Shown one piece after another: positions 53,958 through 61,537 of a stretch of 61,537 nt of DNA (position 1 is its first letter; each line of letters opens with the position of its first letter). A model generated the notes under the pieces. It saw only the letters and a program-made list of their open reading frames with translations, was not told where the DNA came from and did no database searches. The DNA comes from Planctomycetaceae bacterium (GTDB lineage Bacteria; Planctomycetota; Planctomycetia; Pirellulales; Pirellulaceae). Location of the stretch: the NCBI GenBank assembly GCA_024642205.1, contig JAHEBQ010000038.1, positions 1 through 61,537 on the forward strand. Direction: 5' to 3'. Position numbers and translations under genes: made by a program.

Positions 53958-56900
53958 ATGAAAAAGCTTGGTGTTGTTTTAAACGTCGTTCCATTGACTA
54001 TTGCAAGCCTGATTGGTTCGGTCGCATTGTGCACAACGACCAACGGCCAGGTCGCTCGGGCTTCCAAGCTTATCCCACTCCAGCGAAGTACTGCCGGGCG
54101 TCCATCTCAAATCGCGTCCGGCACGGCTGCCGGACGCGTCGCGTCGACTCCCAGTCAGTCAACGAATACGAACGATGTGACTCCAGCGACCGAGACGACC
54201 GTGGCTGACAGCGAGAACGCCAAGCAGGAGCGACTGGCTAAACTGGCCCAGCTGGAGTTCAACCGTTTGCCATCAAATATCCTCGAGACCTGGTACAAAC
54301 CGGACGACGGCAAAAACGTGGCCGATCTACCGCCAGCGCCGAAGGAGTCGTTTCTGTATAGCGACCTGCGGTTCAAATTGGCGACGGACAAACTGCAAAA
54401 AGACTTCACGATGAGTGACTGGGAAGCGATTTCCGATTTTTTTGAGTTGATTCCAGCGCCTAGTGCAAAAGCGGTTTATCGACAGATTCTATCCGCAGCA
54501 TCGGGCACCAACGCCTCCAAGCTCCAGGGCGCCCGGTCGAATGGTGGCTCGCAAGTCGATCCGCGAACATTGCAGCCTCAGTATCTTTCGTTTCAGGACA
54601 TTCTCGACATCGCGAAAATCGCTCCAGTCAATGTCGATCGGGAAAAGAACGACACGAGCGAGGTGAACTCCGGGCAGAGCGCGGACAAAAATCCCGGTCT
54701 TGACGCCCGGAAAAACGAACCAAGGATTGCCGATGAATTCATTTCGCAATTCAGTATGGCATTTCAGCAAGCCATTTCTCGAGGTAACACGGCAGATGAC
54801 TTGATTGCACTGCTCAAAGAAGAGCTGGTTCAGGATGTACCGGTCTTTACGCGCCGGCAAATGGCGAAGATCGTGTTTGGAGCCGGGCTGCCGATTCTCG
54901 CGGGCGACTTTCTGCCTGAACTGGACGTTGCGAAACAGGAGAATGATCACGAAGCACTCAACCTGCTGTCTCAGCACTACCTGTCGGTTTATGCAAAAGA
55001 CAAGAAAGTTGAGAACCTTGAACAAGCCTGGCGAGTAACGCAAGCGATCCTGGCTGCTGTCGATGTTGACCCGGCTGAACGTACCACGGCGTTGGCCCGG
55101 GCGGTCAAGCTCTCCAGTGACGTCAGCGAGGAACTGGGAAAAAAGTGGCTCAACGACAGCTTTGTGGCCCAACCGGAGACCGGGATGGAGGTCCTCGGCG
55201 CGATTGGAGCGGATACCTCCCAGTCCCTCCAAAAAAATGCTCTTTCGGCCGATCTCAGACTGGAACGACTAAAGCTCCAGAATGATGCGGTTAACGCGCT
55301 GTTCAACGTCTCAAGTGACCAGGCAAGAGCATGGAAGCGATTGTTGGAACTGCTCGCGATGAACTGGCTTCGCGAAGCCAGCATTTCCTACACCGACGAC
55401 GGGACGACGGCGATGGGTCCGATGATGCAGCGCGACATCTACGGAAATATCTTTTACTTCGACCCGATGAATGGTATGTCTCGATCCCGCAGCGGCAGCA
55501 TGGTCTCGGCGATCGGGACGGTCGACTTGCTTGAGATACGACCCTCCGACGAATGGTTGGCGCTGGTGGACCCGTCGCTTCGGCCTCAATTTGACACCGT
55601 CATGGCGCAACTTTATCTCAAGGTCTCGGAGCAGGATTTGGCGCTTCCATTTATCGAGAAACTGGCTGCTACGCATCCAAAAAAAGCCGAGGCGCTTGTT
55701 GATGAATTTCTCGTGGTGTGGACCAAGAACCACAATCCCAACAGTGACCAGCGACGCACGAACAGTTACATGTACATGTACGGGTTCGAAAGCCGCGCCG
55801 AATCTATTCCACTGACGCGATCCAAGCAGGATCGAAATCTCAATGAGCTTGCCGAGATCGTCGGGCGACTTTCCAAGCTGGTTGAAAAGGACCTGGACGA
55901 TAAACTTCTGGTCGACGCATTCGTGACTTGCCATAGCACGGCAGAAGTCTACCAGTTGGACGAGATCGAGAAAATATTCGGACGCGTAGGAAGCGTCAAA
56001 CCTGAAACGATTGCCGAGATCGCGACCAGAATGCGGACGAACCTGGCGACCATGTGGCGCGATGCAAAACTTCAACAGGACAAGAAAACCAAACGCAAGA
56101 AAAAAGAAATCGAACAGGAAGTCGTTGATGGCTATGAACTTGCCCAGAAACTCGTTCGGAATGCTTTGCAGGAAAACAAGGATGAGTGGAGCCTGGTGAC
56201 GACTCAGGCGGAATTGATGCACGACGAGAATAACTACCGTGCAGGGCTTGAAAACAGTTCCGAGTTTGCGCCGCGTCGGAAACAGGCGATGGAACTTTTT
56301 CAGAAAGCGGCCGGGATGTACGCCGCCGAGTCGGGGAACCTGGAGGAAAAGGACTACTCAACGCGTGTTTTTACTTCGTGGTTCTATGCCAGTCTTGGGG
56401 CATGCGACCTTAATTTGATAGAAGACCAGCACCGCGCCGATCCGAAACAGACGGAAGCCATTCGTGCGGCCATTGAGGCGTTGCCGGAAAAGGTCTCAGA
56501 ATGGCACATGGCCCGATTCGCCAATTTGCTGTTCAACCGCATGAGTAGTGTGAAGCCGGAATTGAAACACAAATATCTGGACCTGGGATTCCAGATCGTC
56601 GGCGATCACAAACAAGCCAGGGAAGCGAAGAAAGTTCATGATTACTACAAGGATCTGGTCAATGAAATTCGTTTGGAAACCGTTGTCGACGGCGACGCCC
56701 GGATTGGACACGACAGACCTTTCGGCGTTCTTGTCCGTTTGCTTCATACCCAGGAGATCGAACGCGAGTCGGGCGGTTTTGGACGCTACCTCCAAAATCA
56801 GAACAGTACCACGAGTTTTTCCTACAACTACGGTCGACCTACGAATGACTATCGCGACAAATTTGAGGAGTCGATTCGTGAAGCCTATTCCGAGCACTTC

Positions 56901-57857
56901 GAAGTGATTTCTGTTACGTTTGAAAGTCCGGAAGTGAAGTCGATTCCGGCCAAGCAATCAGGCTGGAGGATCACGCCTTACGCGTACTTGTTGCTGAAGG
57001 CCCGCGGACCGGAAGTCGACAGGATTCCATCGGCTCATCTGGATCTCGATTTTCTGGACACGTCGGGGTATGCGATATTGCCGGTCGAGTCGGCGGCGCT
57101 CCCGGTTGACGCTTCCTCGTTCAAGCCACGACCATTTCAAAAGCTGTCGGTAACCCAGATTTTGGACGAACGACAGGCGGAAGATGGAAAGCTGGTTCTC
57201 GAAGTCAAAGCCCGGTCCCAGGGCTTGGTTCCGGATCTGGAGGAAGTCGTATCGATTGCTCCGACCGAGTTCGTGGTCACTTCCATTGACGATGAAGGTG
57301 TCTCGGTGTCCCAGTTTGATCCGGATGAAAAATCTCCAACCATTAGCTCGGAACGCAGCTGGGTTGTTTCGCTGGAGGCCAAACCGGGCCTGGTGGCCAA
57401 GCCAAAATTATTTGAGTTTCCGCAATCGGAGCTCGAGCTCGACGAGATGGTCTTCCAGCGTTACGTGGATGCGGATTTGGCGTCGGTTGAGCCAACAGTC
57501 CGCCTGGAGGCCAGTTACGGAAAAACGGACTACACCCGAATGATCTGGCTGGGAGTCGGTGCCGGACTGGCTGGTTTGTTCGTGATCGGTCTGGTGATTT
57601 GGCTCATCAAACGACCGAGGAAGGAGGAGGCTTCAACTCGGTTTGTGATTGATAGCAGTCTATCGCCATTTGCGGCAATTTCACTCCTGCAGGAAATCTA
57701 CGCCAACAACGGCTTTAACGATCGCAAAAAGGACGAGTTGGCCAACGCGATCGATCGACTCGAAGCCCATTATTTTGGGCAGGCGGAATCCGGTTCCAAT
57801 CCTGACATTGTCTCGGAAGTCAAGAAATGGACAAAACAGTCGAGGTTGGTTCACTAG
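53958..57857 (+). CDS. very large exported, C-terminally membrane-anchored protein of unknown function
   Basis: A 1299-aa protein with a signal peptide (MKKLGVVLNVVPLTIASLIG, cleavage near TTTNGQ) and a low-complexity Ser/Thr segment to about residue 85. The body is mostly helical and rich in charged residues (for example MWRDAKLQQDKKTKRKKKEI, a basic coiled stretch), with beta-type segments from about 980 to 1180. One membrane helix lies at about 1195-1218 (MIWLGVGAGLAGLFVIGLVI), followed by an 81-residue cytoplasmic tail (SPFAAISLLQEIYANNGFND). I recognise no catalytic motif or named domain. The layout suggests an envelope scaffold or a signalling link between periplasm and cytoplasm. Confidence 0.8.
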   Translation: MKKLGVVLNVVPLTIASLIGSVALCTTTNGQVARASKLIPLQRSTAGRPSQIASGTAAGRVASTPSQSTNTNDVTPATETTVADSENAKQERLAKLAQLEFNRLPSNILETWYKPDDGKNVADLPPAPKESFLYSDLRFKLATDKLQKDFTMSDWEAISDFFELIPAPSAKAVYRQILSAASGTNASKLQGARSNGGSQVDPRTLQPQYLSFQDILDIAKIAPVNVDREKNDTSEVNSGQSADKNPGLDARKNEPRIADEFISQFSMAFQQAISRGNTADDLIALLKEELVQDVPVFTRRQMAKIVFGAGLPILAGDFLPELDVAKQENDHEALNLLSQHYLSVYAKDKKVENLEQAWRVTQAILAAVDVDPAERTTALARAVKLSSDVSEELGKKWLNDSFVAQPETGMEVLGAIGADTSQSLQKNALSADLRLERLKLQNDAVNALFNVSSDQARAWKRLLELLAMNWLREASISYTDDGTTAMGPMMQRDIYGNIFYFDPMNGMSRSRSGSMVSAIGTVDLLEIRPSDEWLALVDPSLRPQFDTVMAQLYLKVSEQDLALPFIEKLAATHPKKAEALVDEFLVVWTKNHNPNSDQRRTNSYMYMYGFESRAESIPLTRSKQDRNLNELAEIVGRLSKLVEKDLDDKLLVDAFVTCHSTAEVYQLDEIEKIFGRVGSVKPETIAEIATRMRTNLATMWRDAKLQQDKKTKRKKKEIEQEVVDGYELAQKLVRNALQENKDEWSLVTTQAELMHDENNYRAGLENSSEFAPRRKQAMELFQKAAGMYAAESGNLEEKDYSTRVFTSWFYASLGACDLNLIEDQHRADPKQTEAIRAAIEALPEKVSEWHMARFANLLFNRMSSVKPELKHKYLDLGFQIVGDHKQAREAKKVHDYYKDLVNEIRLETVVDGDARIGHDRPFGVLVRLLHTQEIERESGGFGRYLQNQNSTTSFSYNYGRPTNDYRDKFEESIREAYSEHFEVISVTFESPEVKSIPAKQSGWRITPYAYLLLKARGPEVDRIPSAHLDLDFLDTSGYAILPVESAALPVDASSFKPRPFQKLSVTQILDERQAEDGKLVLEVKARSQGLVPDLEEVVSIAPTEFVVTSIDDEGVSVSQFDPDEKSPTISSERSWVVSLEAKPGLVAKPKLFEFPQSELELDEMVFQRYVDADLASVEPTVRLEASYGKTDYTRMIWLGVGAGLAGLFVIGLVIWLIKRPRKEEASTRFVIDSSLSPFAAISLLQEIYANNGFNDRKKDELANAIDRLEAHYFGQAESGSNPDIVSEVKKWTKQSRLVH

Positions 57858-57964
57858 CAACTCCAGATTGAAATTTCCCAAACCATTGAAGACTCGTTTC
57901 TTTCCCGGTACGATTCGGCAATAATTCCGAATTGTTGAGTCACGCCAATTTAGGGAACCAGAGA

Positions 57965-58954
57965 ATGAAACATGTAATATTTTTAGGTGTTGCCGTTGCC
58001 TTCGCGATGATGACGTCCAATGCGCTAGCGCTAATCCCGATCCAGGACGGAAAAGCTACTCAAGATGGTAAAAAAATTCCCCTACCGCCGCCGGAAAATA
58101 CGGGTGATCCGAAACCAGATGTACGTGGGGCCGATGAAACCGATGCCAAGCCAACTCCCGTCGCGTTGAAAGAAGGCGTGGTCAGACTTTCACCCGAAAA
58201 CACGAAGGTCGATTTTGTGGGAACCCATGTCGGCAGCGAACCGAATCCTCGGCTGGGTGGGTTCAAGAGATTCAAGGGTTTGCTGACGGCTACGGACGAT
58301 GGGGCCAGCATCAAGTCGATGTCGATGGAGTTTGAGACAGGTTCGATGTGGACGGAAGTGGGGGATCAGCTTACCAACCACCTCAAGTCAGCGGACTTCC
58401 TGGATGTGGAGAAATATCCCACGGCAAAATTCGTAAGTACCGACATAAAAGCGGGTGAAAAGGAAGGGATGCTGGACATTGTCGGAGATTTTACTCTGAT
58501 GGACCAAACCAATCAGCTCATCATCCCGGTGAGTTTGAAAAAAACGGATGCGGGTCTGCTGGTCAGTGGCAACTTTAAATTTGATCGAACCAGTTTTGGA
58601 ATGACAAAAATGGTTGAAAGAGTCAGCAGCGAAGTCTCGATTGCACTTTCAATTGGTGAAAAAACAACGGGCGGTGCAAGTTCGGCCGGTCAAAACGGAC
58701 GACCTGCGGAAGCAGGTGGACCAGGTGGGAGAGGCGGACGCGACCCGTCTGTAATGTTCAGGAATCAAGATGCCAACGGCGATGGAAAGCTTTCGGGTGA
58801 CGAAATTCCTGAATTTCTCAAGGGACGAATGGAATCGATCGACACCGACGGCGATCAGGCAATCACGTTGGACGAACTGCAGAAAATGATCCAAGCTCGA
58901 GGCGCCGGACGAGGACGAGTTGGGGCACCACCGGAACGTGGCGATAATCAATAA
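57965..58954 (+). CDS. YceI-like lipid-binding protein with C-terminal EF-hands
   Basis: ATG 57965 with AGGGA at 57952-57956 gives 329 aa; an in-frame TTG at 57932 is less likely. A signal peptide (MKHVIFLGVAVAFAMMTSNA) precedes a proline-rich spacer. The YceI domain runs about 80-250 (LSPENTKVDFVGTHVG, FETGSMWTEVGDQLTNHLKS, ADFLDVEKYPTAKFVSTDIK), a lipocalin-like barrel that binds isoprenoid or other lipids. After a Gly-rich linker, two EF-hand loops follow: DANGDGKLSGDE and DTDGDQAITLDE. Calcium may modulate or anchor it. A strong terminator follows at 59010. Confidence 0.9.
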   Translation: MKHVIFLGVAVAFAMMTSNALALIPIQDGKATQDGKKIPLPPPENTGDPKPDVRGADETDAKPTPVALKEGVVRLSPENTKVDFVGTHVGSEPNPRLGGFKRFKGLLTATDDGASIKSMSMEFETGSMWTEVGDQLTNHLKSADFLDVEKYPTAKFVSTDIKAGEKEGMLDIVGDFTLMDQTNQLIIPVSLKKTDAGLLVSGNFKFDRTSFGMTKMVERVSSEVSIALSIGEKTTGGASSAGQNGRPAEAGGPGGRGGRDPSVMFRNQDANGDGKLSGDEIPEFLKGRMESIDTDGDQAITLDELQKMIQARGAGRGRVGAPPERGDNQ

Positions 58955-59009
58955 ATCGAACTACGGTCCTAGGCTTCCGAAGTTAAGAACGTTTTGACAC
59001 GAAATAAGA

Positions 59010-59044
59010 CGCCCGGCATCTCAATACGAGCCGGGCGTTTTTTT
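59010..59044 (+). terminator. rho-independent terminator
   Basis: CGCCCGGC (59010-59017) pairs with GCCGGGCG (59030-59037) and is followed by a T7 tract. It ends the YceI/EF-hand transcript. Confidence 0.93.
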
Positions 59045-59298
59045 GTGCCTTGTCCGACATGCGCGACGGGCGACAAAACGTCGCCAATAAGCCCAAAACA
59101 ACTGATAATCGAAGAGGTTTGGCGATCTGCGACAACTTGAATCCCTGGCAATCTTGCCGGGGAAAGCAAAATAGATAGTTTGGGTGGTTTTGGTTTCACT
59201 AATGGCAGGCGAAATTCGTTCATCTGGAAATCGACTGGTTGCATACCACCTTCAACAAAGTTAGGCTTTGGGCAACCTAACAATGTTGTCAAGCCCAG

Positions 59299-59319
59299 TT
59301 TCTGAATTGTTTTCAGAAA
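59299..59319 (+). promoter_or_regulatory. inverted repeat in csrA upstream region
   Basis: TTTCTGAA (59299-59306) and TTCAGAAA (59312-59319) form a perfect 8-bp inverted repeat around TTGTT. It lies 57-77 bp before the csrA start and may be an operator or a leader stem. Confidence 0.4.
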
Positions 59320-59340
59320 TAATCATGCGTCAAGCGATGC

Positions 59341-59370
59341 TATCAAAGGAATATTGTTTATCAAAGGAAT
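59341..59370 (+). promoter_or_regulatory. duplicated GGA-containing leader motif of csrA
   Basis: TATCAAAGGAAT occurs twice, at 59341-59352 and 59359-59370. The second copy contains the Shine-Dalgarno AAGGA of csrA. CsrA binds GGA motifs, and in other bacteria it represses its own translation through sites that include the ribosome site. Two GGA motifs 18 bases apart fit binding by one dimer. Confidence 0.6.
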
Positions 59371-59375
59371 CGATA

Positions 59376-59609
59376 ATGTTAGTGCTTAGTCGCAAAGTTG
59401 GCGAACGCATTTGGATTGGCGACGACATTTCAATAACCGTAGTGCGAATCACCGGCGGGGGAGTTCGGTTAGGGATCGAGGCTCCTTCAGAAATGCCTGT
59501 TGTCCGCGAGGAATTGAAGTTGAAACTTGAGCAATCCGGAATTGACGTCGAGGTCGATGTTGTTGACAACAAGGAACCGCCAACAACCATCAAGTTTCGC
59601 ACCAACTAG
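59376..59609 (+). CDS. csrA: carbon storage regulator CsrA/RsmA
   Basis: The ATG at 59376 with AAGGA seven bases upstream gives 77 aa, the usual CsrA size; a longer frame from 59268 lacks support. MLVLSRKVGERIWIGDDISI at the N-terminus and RLGIEAPSEMPVVREEL contain the RNA-binding strands and the conserved Arg of the APxxxxVxREE motif. CsrA is a dimeric RNA-binding protein controlling translation and stability of target mRNAs (carbon flux, motility, biofilm). It stands alone, opposite the ftsQ-like gene. Confidence 0.97.
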   Translation: MLVLSRKVGERIWIGDDISITVVRITGGGVRLGIEAPSEMPVVREELKLKLEQSGIDVEVDVVDNKEPPTTIKFRTN

Positions 59610-59852
59610 TTCGTCCGCCGTAAATAGTGACTGGTTCCTGTCTGGAAAGGCAGTCCTGGATCAATTCAGAGTCAATTAAGTCAGGTGTTTTCTCACGGAT
59701 GGCCGAACGACGAACGGCATTCGCGTTTGCCTCGGATAGCACGATCGCAAGGTTGCAAGGTAGCAAGTTCGAGGAAGTGGTTCGTGCGGGTTTGCCTGTA
59801 TACGAGCGCTCACAGGGTGCCAGTCGTCCAATTTCCTGGTGATCGGTTGCGG

Positions 59853-60809
59853 CTATTTCAGATCTGAAAAGAACTCTTCTGGTTTGACGGCAGTTTTGGT
59901 TGCGTCAGCGGAAATGGCTTTTCCGGATCGGACATCGATCCGTCCCAGGTCGACTTTGTCCAGATGTCCAAATTGGCTGAAAACCGCCTCGATCGCTCGA
60001 ATCTTGGCGTCCGATTTCGCCTCGGCATCTCTTTCTTTGCCGGGTGCATTTCCCCAGACAATCCGCGTTCCTGACCCTGAATACAGTTCGTACGGGACTC
60101 TCTCGCGGATGGATGTCGGCTGTCGAAAACGATTGGTTGTAATCCTCTCGATTCCAATCTCGGCCAGAGGCGGGTCAAACAAGGCGCAGATGGCTGCGGC
60201 ATCCTGAATTCGATCGTCTTGCCAAAGCGTCCAGGTCGTTGAAAAACTGGTTGGATAGGGAACCGCGATCCAGGGGAGGTTTTTCCCATTCCCAATCGAC
60301 TCGGGCATCAAAAACCCGTTTCGATCTACAGGCAAGAGGACCGTCTTTCCCTGGTTCTCGGCAGGCCATTTTTTGACCAACGTGACTCGGCTCAATTCGA
60401 CAAGTGCCACAGGTTGGCGATAGATGACATCGATATCAAGACCGGATTTTGACTTTTCGATGCTTCGAATAGTCTCGACGAATCCAACGCTACGCATGAC
60501 ACCGGCGGTACGGGGAACAAGGTCCGTGTCGAGAATCGACGCATTCCCGCTCTCGGTTTCGTCGAGGACCAGTTTTTTCAAATCCGTGCCAGCCCATTCC
60601 GGTGTCGGTGTGAGCCGGATTTTATCCTCCGTCAATCGAAATTCATCCAGGTTGACGATTTTATCCTGGTGACCTTCCCACAAAAAAATCGCGCCACCGA
60701 TCATGACGACGGTTGCGAACACAAACATTGTTGTGGGGTGAAGCAGGATTCCCCGCACAGAAAGGCTGGCGAAAATTCGATCCAAAATGTCTTGTTGCTG
60801 TTTTGCCAT
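59853..60809 (-). CDS. FtsQ/DivIB-like POTRA membrane protein
   Basis: The ATG at 60809 (GAGG just upstream) gives 318 aa; the frame is open to 60926. A short cytoplasmic part and one membrane helix (PTTMFVFATVVMIGGAIFLW, about residues 25-46) are followed by a POTRA-like region. There the segment GVMRSVGFVETIRSIEKSKS then LDIDVIYRQPVALVEL matches the FtsQ pattern of a strand ending in 'xER.PVA'. The C-terminal half is divergent. FtsQ normally links the divisome in the periplasm. It follows murB at 122 bp, as in dcw clusters, which supports the call. Planctomycetes lack FtsZ, so its role may differ. Confidence 0.65.
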   Translation of the reverse strand: MAKQQQDILDRIFASLSVRGILLHPTTMFVFATVVMIGGAIFLWEGHQDKIVNLDEFRLTEDKIRLTPTPEWAGTDLKKLVLDETESGNASILDTDLVPRTAGVMRSVGFVETIRSIEKSKSGLDIDVIYRQPVALVELSRVTLVKKWPAENQGKTVLLPVDRNGFLMPESIGNGKNLPWIAVPYPTSFSTTWTLWQDDRIQDAAAICALFDPPLAEIGIERITTNRFRQPTSIRERVPYELYSGSGTRIVWGNAPGKERDAEAKSDAKIRAIEAVFSQFGHLDKVDLGRIDVRSGKAISADATKTAVKPEEFFSDLK

Positions 60810-60931
60810 TCGTTCCTCGATTTTGAATAACCATCCAGAATGAATGGTACTTAAAACAAAATCGAGTTTTTTGACCGGGGACTTTGACGCGAAACGCAAA
60901 AGTCTCAAAACCGGCCATGCCAGCAAATTCG

Positions 60932-61537
60932 TTACCAGACCTGAATCGCGGTTTCGAGTTGAATGTCCAAACGTTCTTTAACCTTGTTCTTGACCAGCTC
61001 CATCAGGCGCAAGACATCATCACTTTTGGCACCCGGTTGGACAACAAAGTAGTTGGGATCAGTGTCAAGTATCTCGACATTTCCGACACGCGTACCCTTG
61101 AGCCCGGCCTGTTCGATCAATTCACTAGCCAGTTCACCGCCCACGTCCTTGAACATATAGGCTGCATTCTGTTCTGAGGATGGTTGGTGGGCCCGCCGAA
61201 CAATCCAGAGCTTCTGCATTTCTTTGGTCAGCATTTCTGATGGTTCTCGTTCCAGCAGGAACTCGGCTTTCAGAATCACCAATTCACTCAGGCTGCTTCG
61301 ACGGTAGGAAAATGACAACGAACTTTTTTCCCGTGTCGCAAGCTCGCCGGCACGCGTCAAGACTTCCGCAGACTCAACCCACGTCCCGATGTCGACACCG
61401 TGGGCGCCTGTGTTGTTGTGCAACGCGCCACCGATCGTGCCAGGCAATCCAACCAGTTGCTCGGGGCCAGCGAGCCCCTCTCGTACCGCTGTTGCGACAA
61501 AATGTGTGAGTCGCGTTCCGCCGCCAACCAAGATCCG
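60932..61537 (-). CDS. murB: UDP-N-acetylenolpyruvoylglucosamine reductase (5' truncated)
   Basis: The frame is open to the window edge, so the N-terminus is missing; the TTG at 61531 is internal. FAD-domain features include LVGGGTRLTHF and GPEQLVGLPGTIGGALHNNTGAHG. The C-terminal domain shows SYRRSSL and MFKDVGGELASELIEQAGLKGTRVG, matching MurB. The enzyme reduces UDP-GlcNAc-enolpyruvate to UDP-MurNAc for peptidoglycan. Two positions look odd. Where most MurB have a catalytic Ser before FK (GSxFKN), this reads AAYMFKD. The C-terminal LExE(V/I) glutamate reads LETAIQVW, with Ala at the Glu position. This may be lineage-specific variation or altered activity. Confidence 0.88.
   Translation of the reverse strand, partial: RILVGGGTRLTHFVATAVREGLAGPEQLVGLPGTIGGALHNNTGAHGVDIGTWVESAEVLTRAGELATREKSSLSFSYRRSSLSELVILKAEFLLEREPSEMLTKEMQKLWIVRRAHQPSSEQNAAYMFKDVGGELASELIEQAGLKGTRVGNVEILDTDPNYFVVQPGAKSDDVLRLMELVKNKVKERLDIQLETAIQVW

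Larger units (their letters stand above)
59045..59375. other. intergenic and leader of csrA
   Basis: About 330 bases containing the csrA leader elements annotated separately (hairpin 59299-59319 and GGA repeats 59341-59370). A minus-strand frame across the region (58969-59292) overlaps the terminator and is not called. TTGTCA at 59286-59291 could be a -35 element, but no matching -10 was found at normal spacing. Confidence 0.45.

Noticed and set aside
55311..56222. 303-codon open frame on the minus strand
   Set aside because: It is antisense to the 1299-aa gene, with composition (many His, Arg, Phe) typical of a shadow frame.
58969..59292. 107-codon minus-strand frame
   Set aside because: It spans a strong plus-strand terminator and part of the csrA upstream region; no domain.

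Overview
The window looks like a chromosomal segment of a planctomycete (phylum Planctomycetota, probably Pirellulales-like). The evidence is a large PVC-type haem-binding CxxCH protein, an ECF sigma factor of the TTHWSLVL planctomycetal type, a secreted subtilase with the N-terminal LxYEQxExRLxxSA motif common on exported planctomycete proteins, a decayed DUF1552 gene, a mammalian-type (PTPMT1-like) phosphatase, and a cell-division/envelope gene set scattered rather than clustered. Coding density is moderate, intergenic gaps are long, GTG/TTG starts occur and many genes lack a clear Shine-Dalgarno. No rRNA, tRNA, CRISPR array or intact mobile element was recognised. The window begins inside a FabZ-like gene and ends inside murB.

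Layout. 0-7.6 kb: FabZ-like dehydratase (5' cut), FabH-like ketosynthase, a small SAM-fold protein, a secreted S8 protease with C-terminal beta repeats, and an exported esterase. 8.5-15.4 kb: ECF sigma factor, PVC haem protein and Tat-exported amidohydrolase in one direction, facing a PQQ-dependent dehydrogenase; together these suggest periplasmic oxidative catabolism. 15.5-19.7 kb: nickel superoxide dismutase with an export-type leader and a palindromic upstream site, a Ser/Thr kinase fused to a LiaF-like domain and four membrane segments, and a DUF3754 protein. 20.1-21.4 kb: a multiply frameshifted DUF1552 pseudogene. 21.5-29.2 kb: epimerase, GNAT acyltransferase, a ketosynthase lacking all three catalytic residues, queA, mraZ with its own promoter and TGGG-repeat operator, and a polyprenyl-phosphate-type glycosyltransferase.

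29.4-44.5 kb: a secreted protein with a duplicated CPEW domain, an S2P/HlyD-like membrane protein, greA, then a four-gene run (1000-aa TPR protein, ExbB/TolQ, ExbD/TolR and a membrane-anchored alpha-toroid protein where TonB/TolA would be expected). These are followed by an iodotyrosine-deiodinase-like flavoprotein, a DUF4129 protein and a TPR protein. 44.8-53.6 kb: thioredoxin-like lipoprotein, PTPMT1-like phosphatase, MATE transporter, TlpA-like protein, recO, a BamD-like lipoprotein, LptE and a small TPR protein. BamD and LptE argue for a true outer membrane. 53.9-61.5 kb: a 1299-aa anchored protein of unknown function, a YceI/EF-hand protein, csrA with a repeated GGA leader, and an ftsQ-like gene plus murB on the other strand.

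The most interesting signals are the inactive ketosynthase, the ExbBD/alpha-toroid operon, the kinase-LiaF fusion, the exported Ni-SOD and its operator-like site, the orphan mraZ with a textbook operator, the csrA leader and the DUF1552 pseudogene. All functional calls rest on reading motifs by eye; no database search was run.
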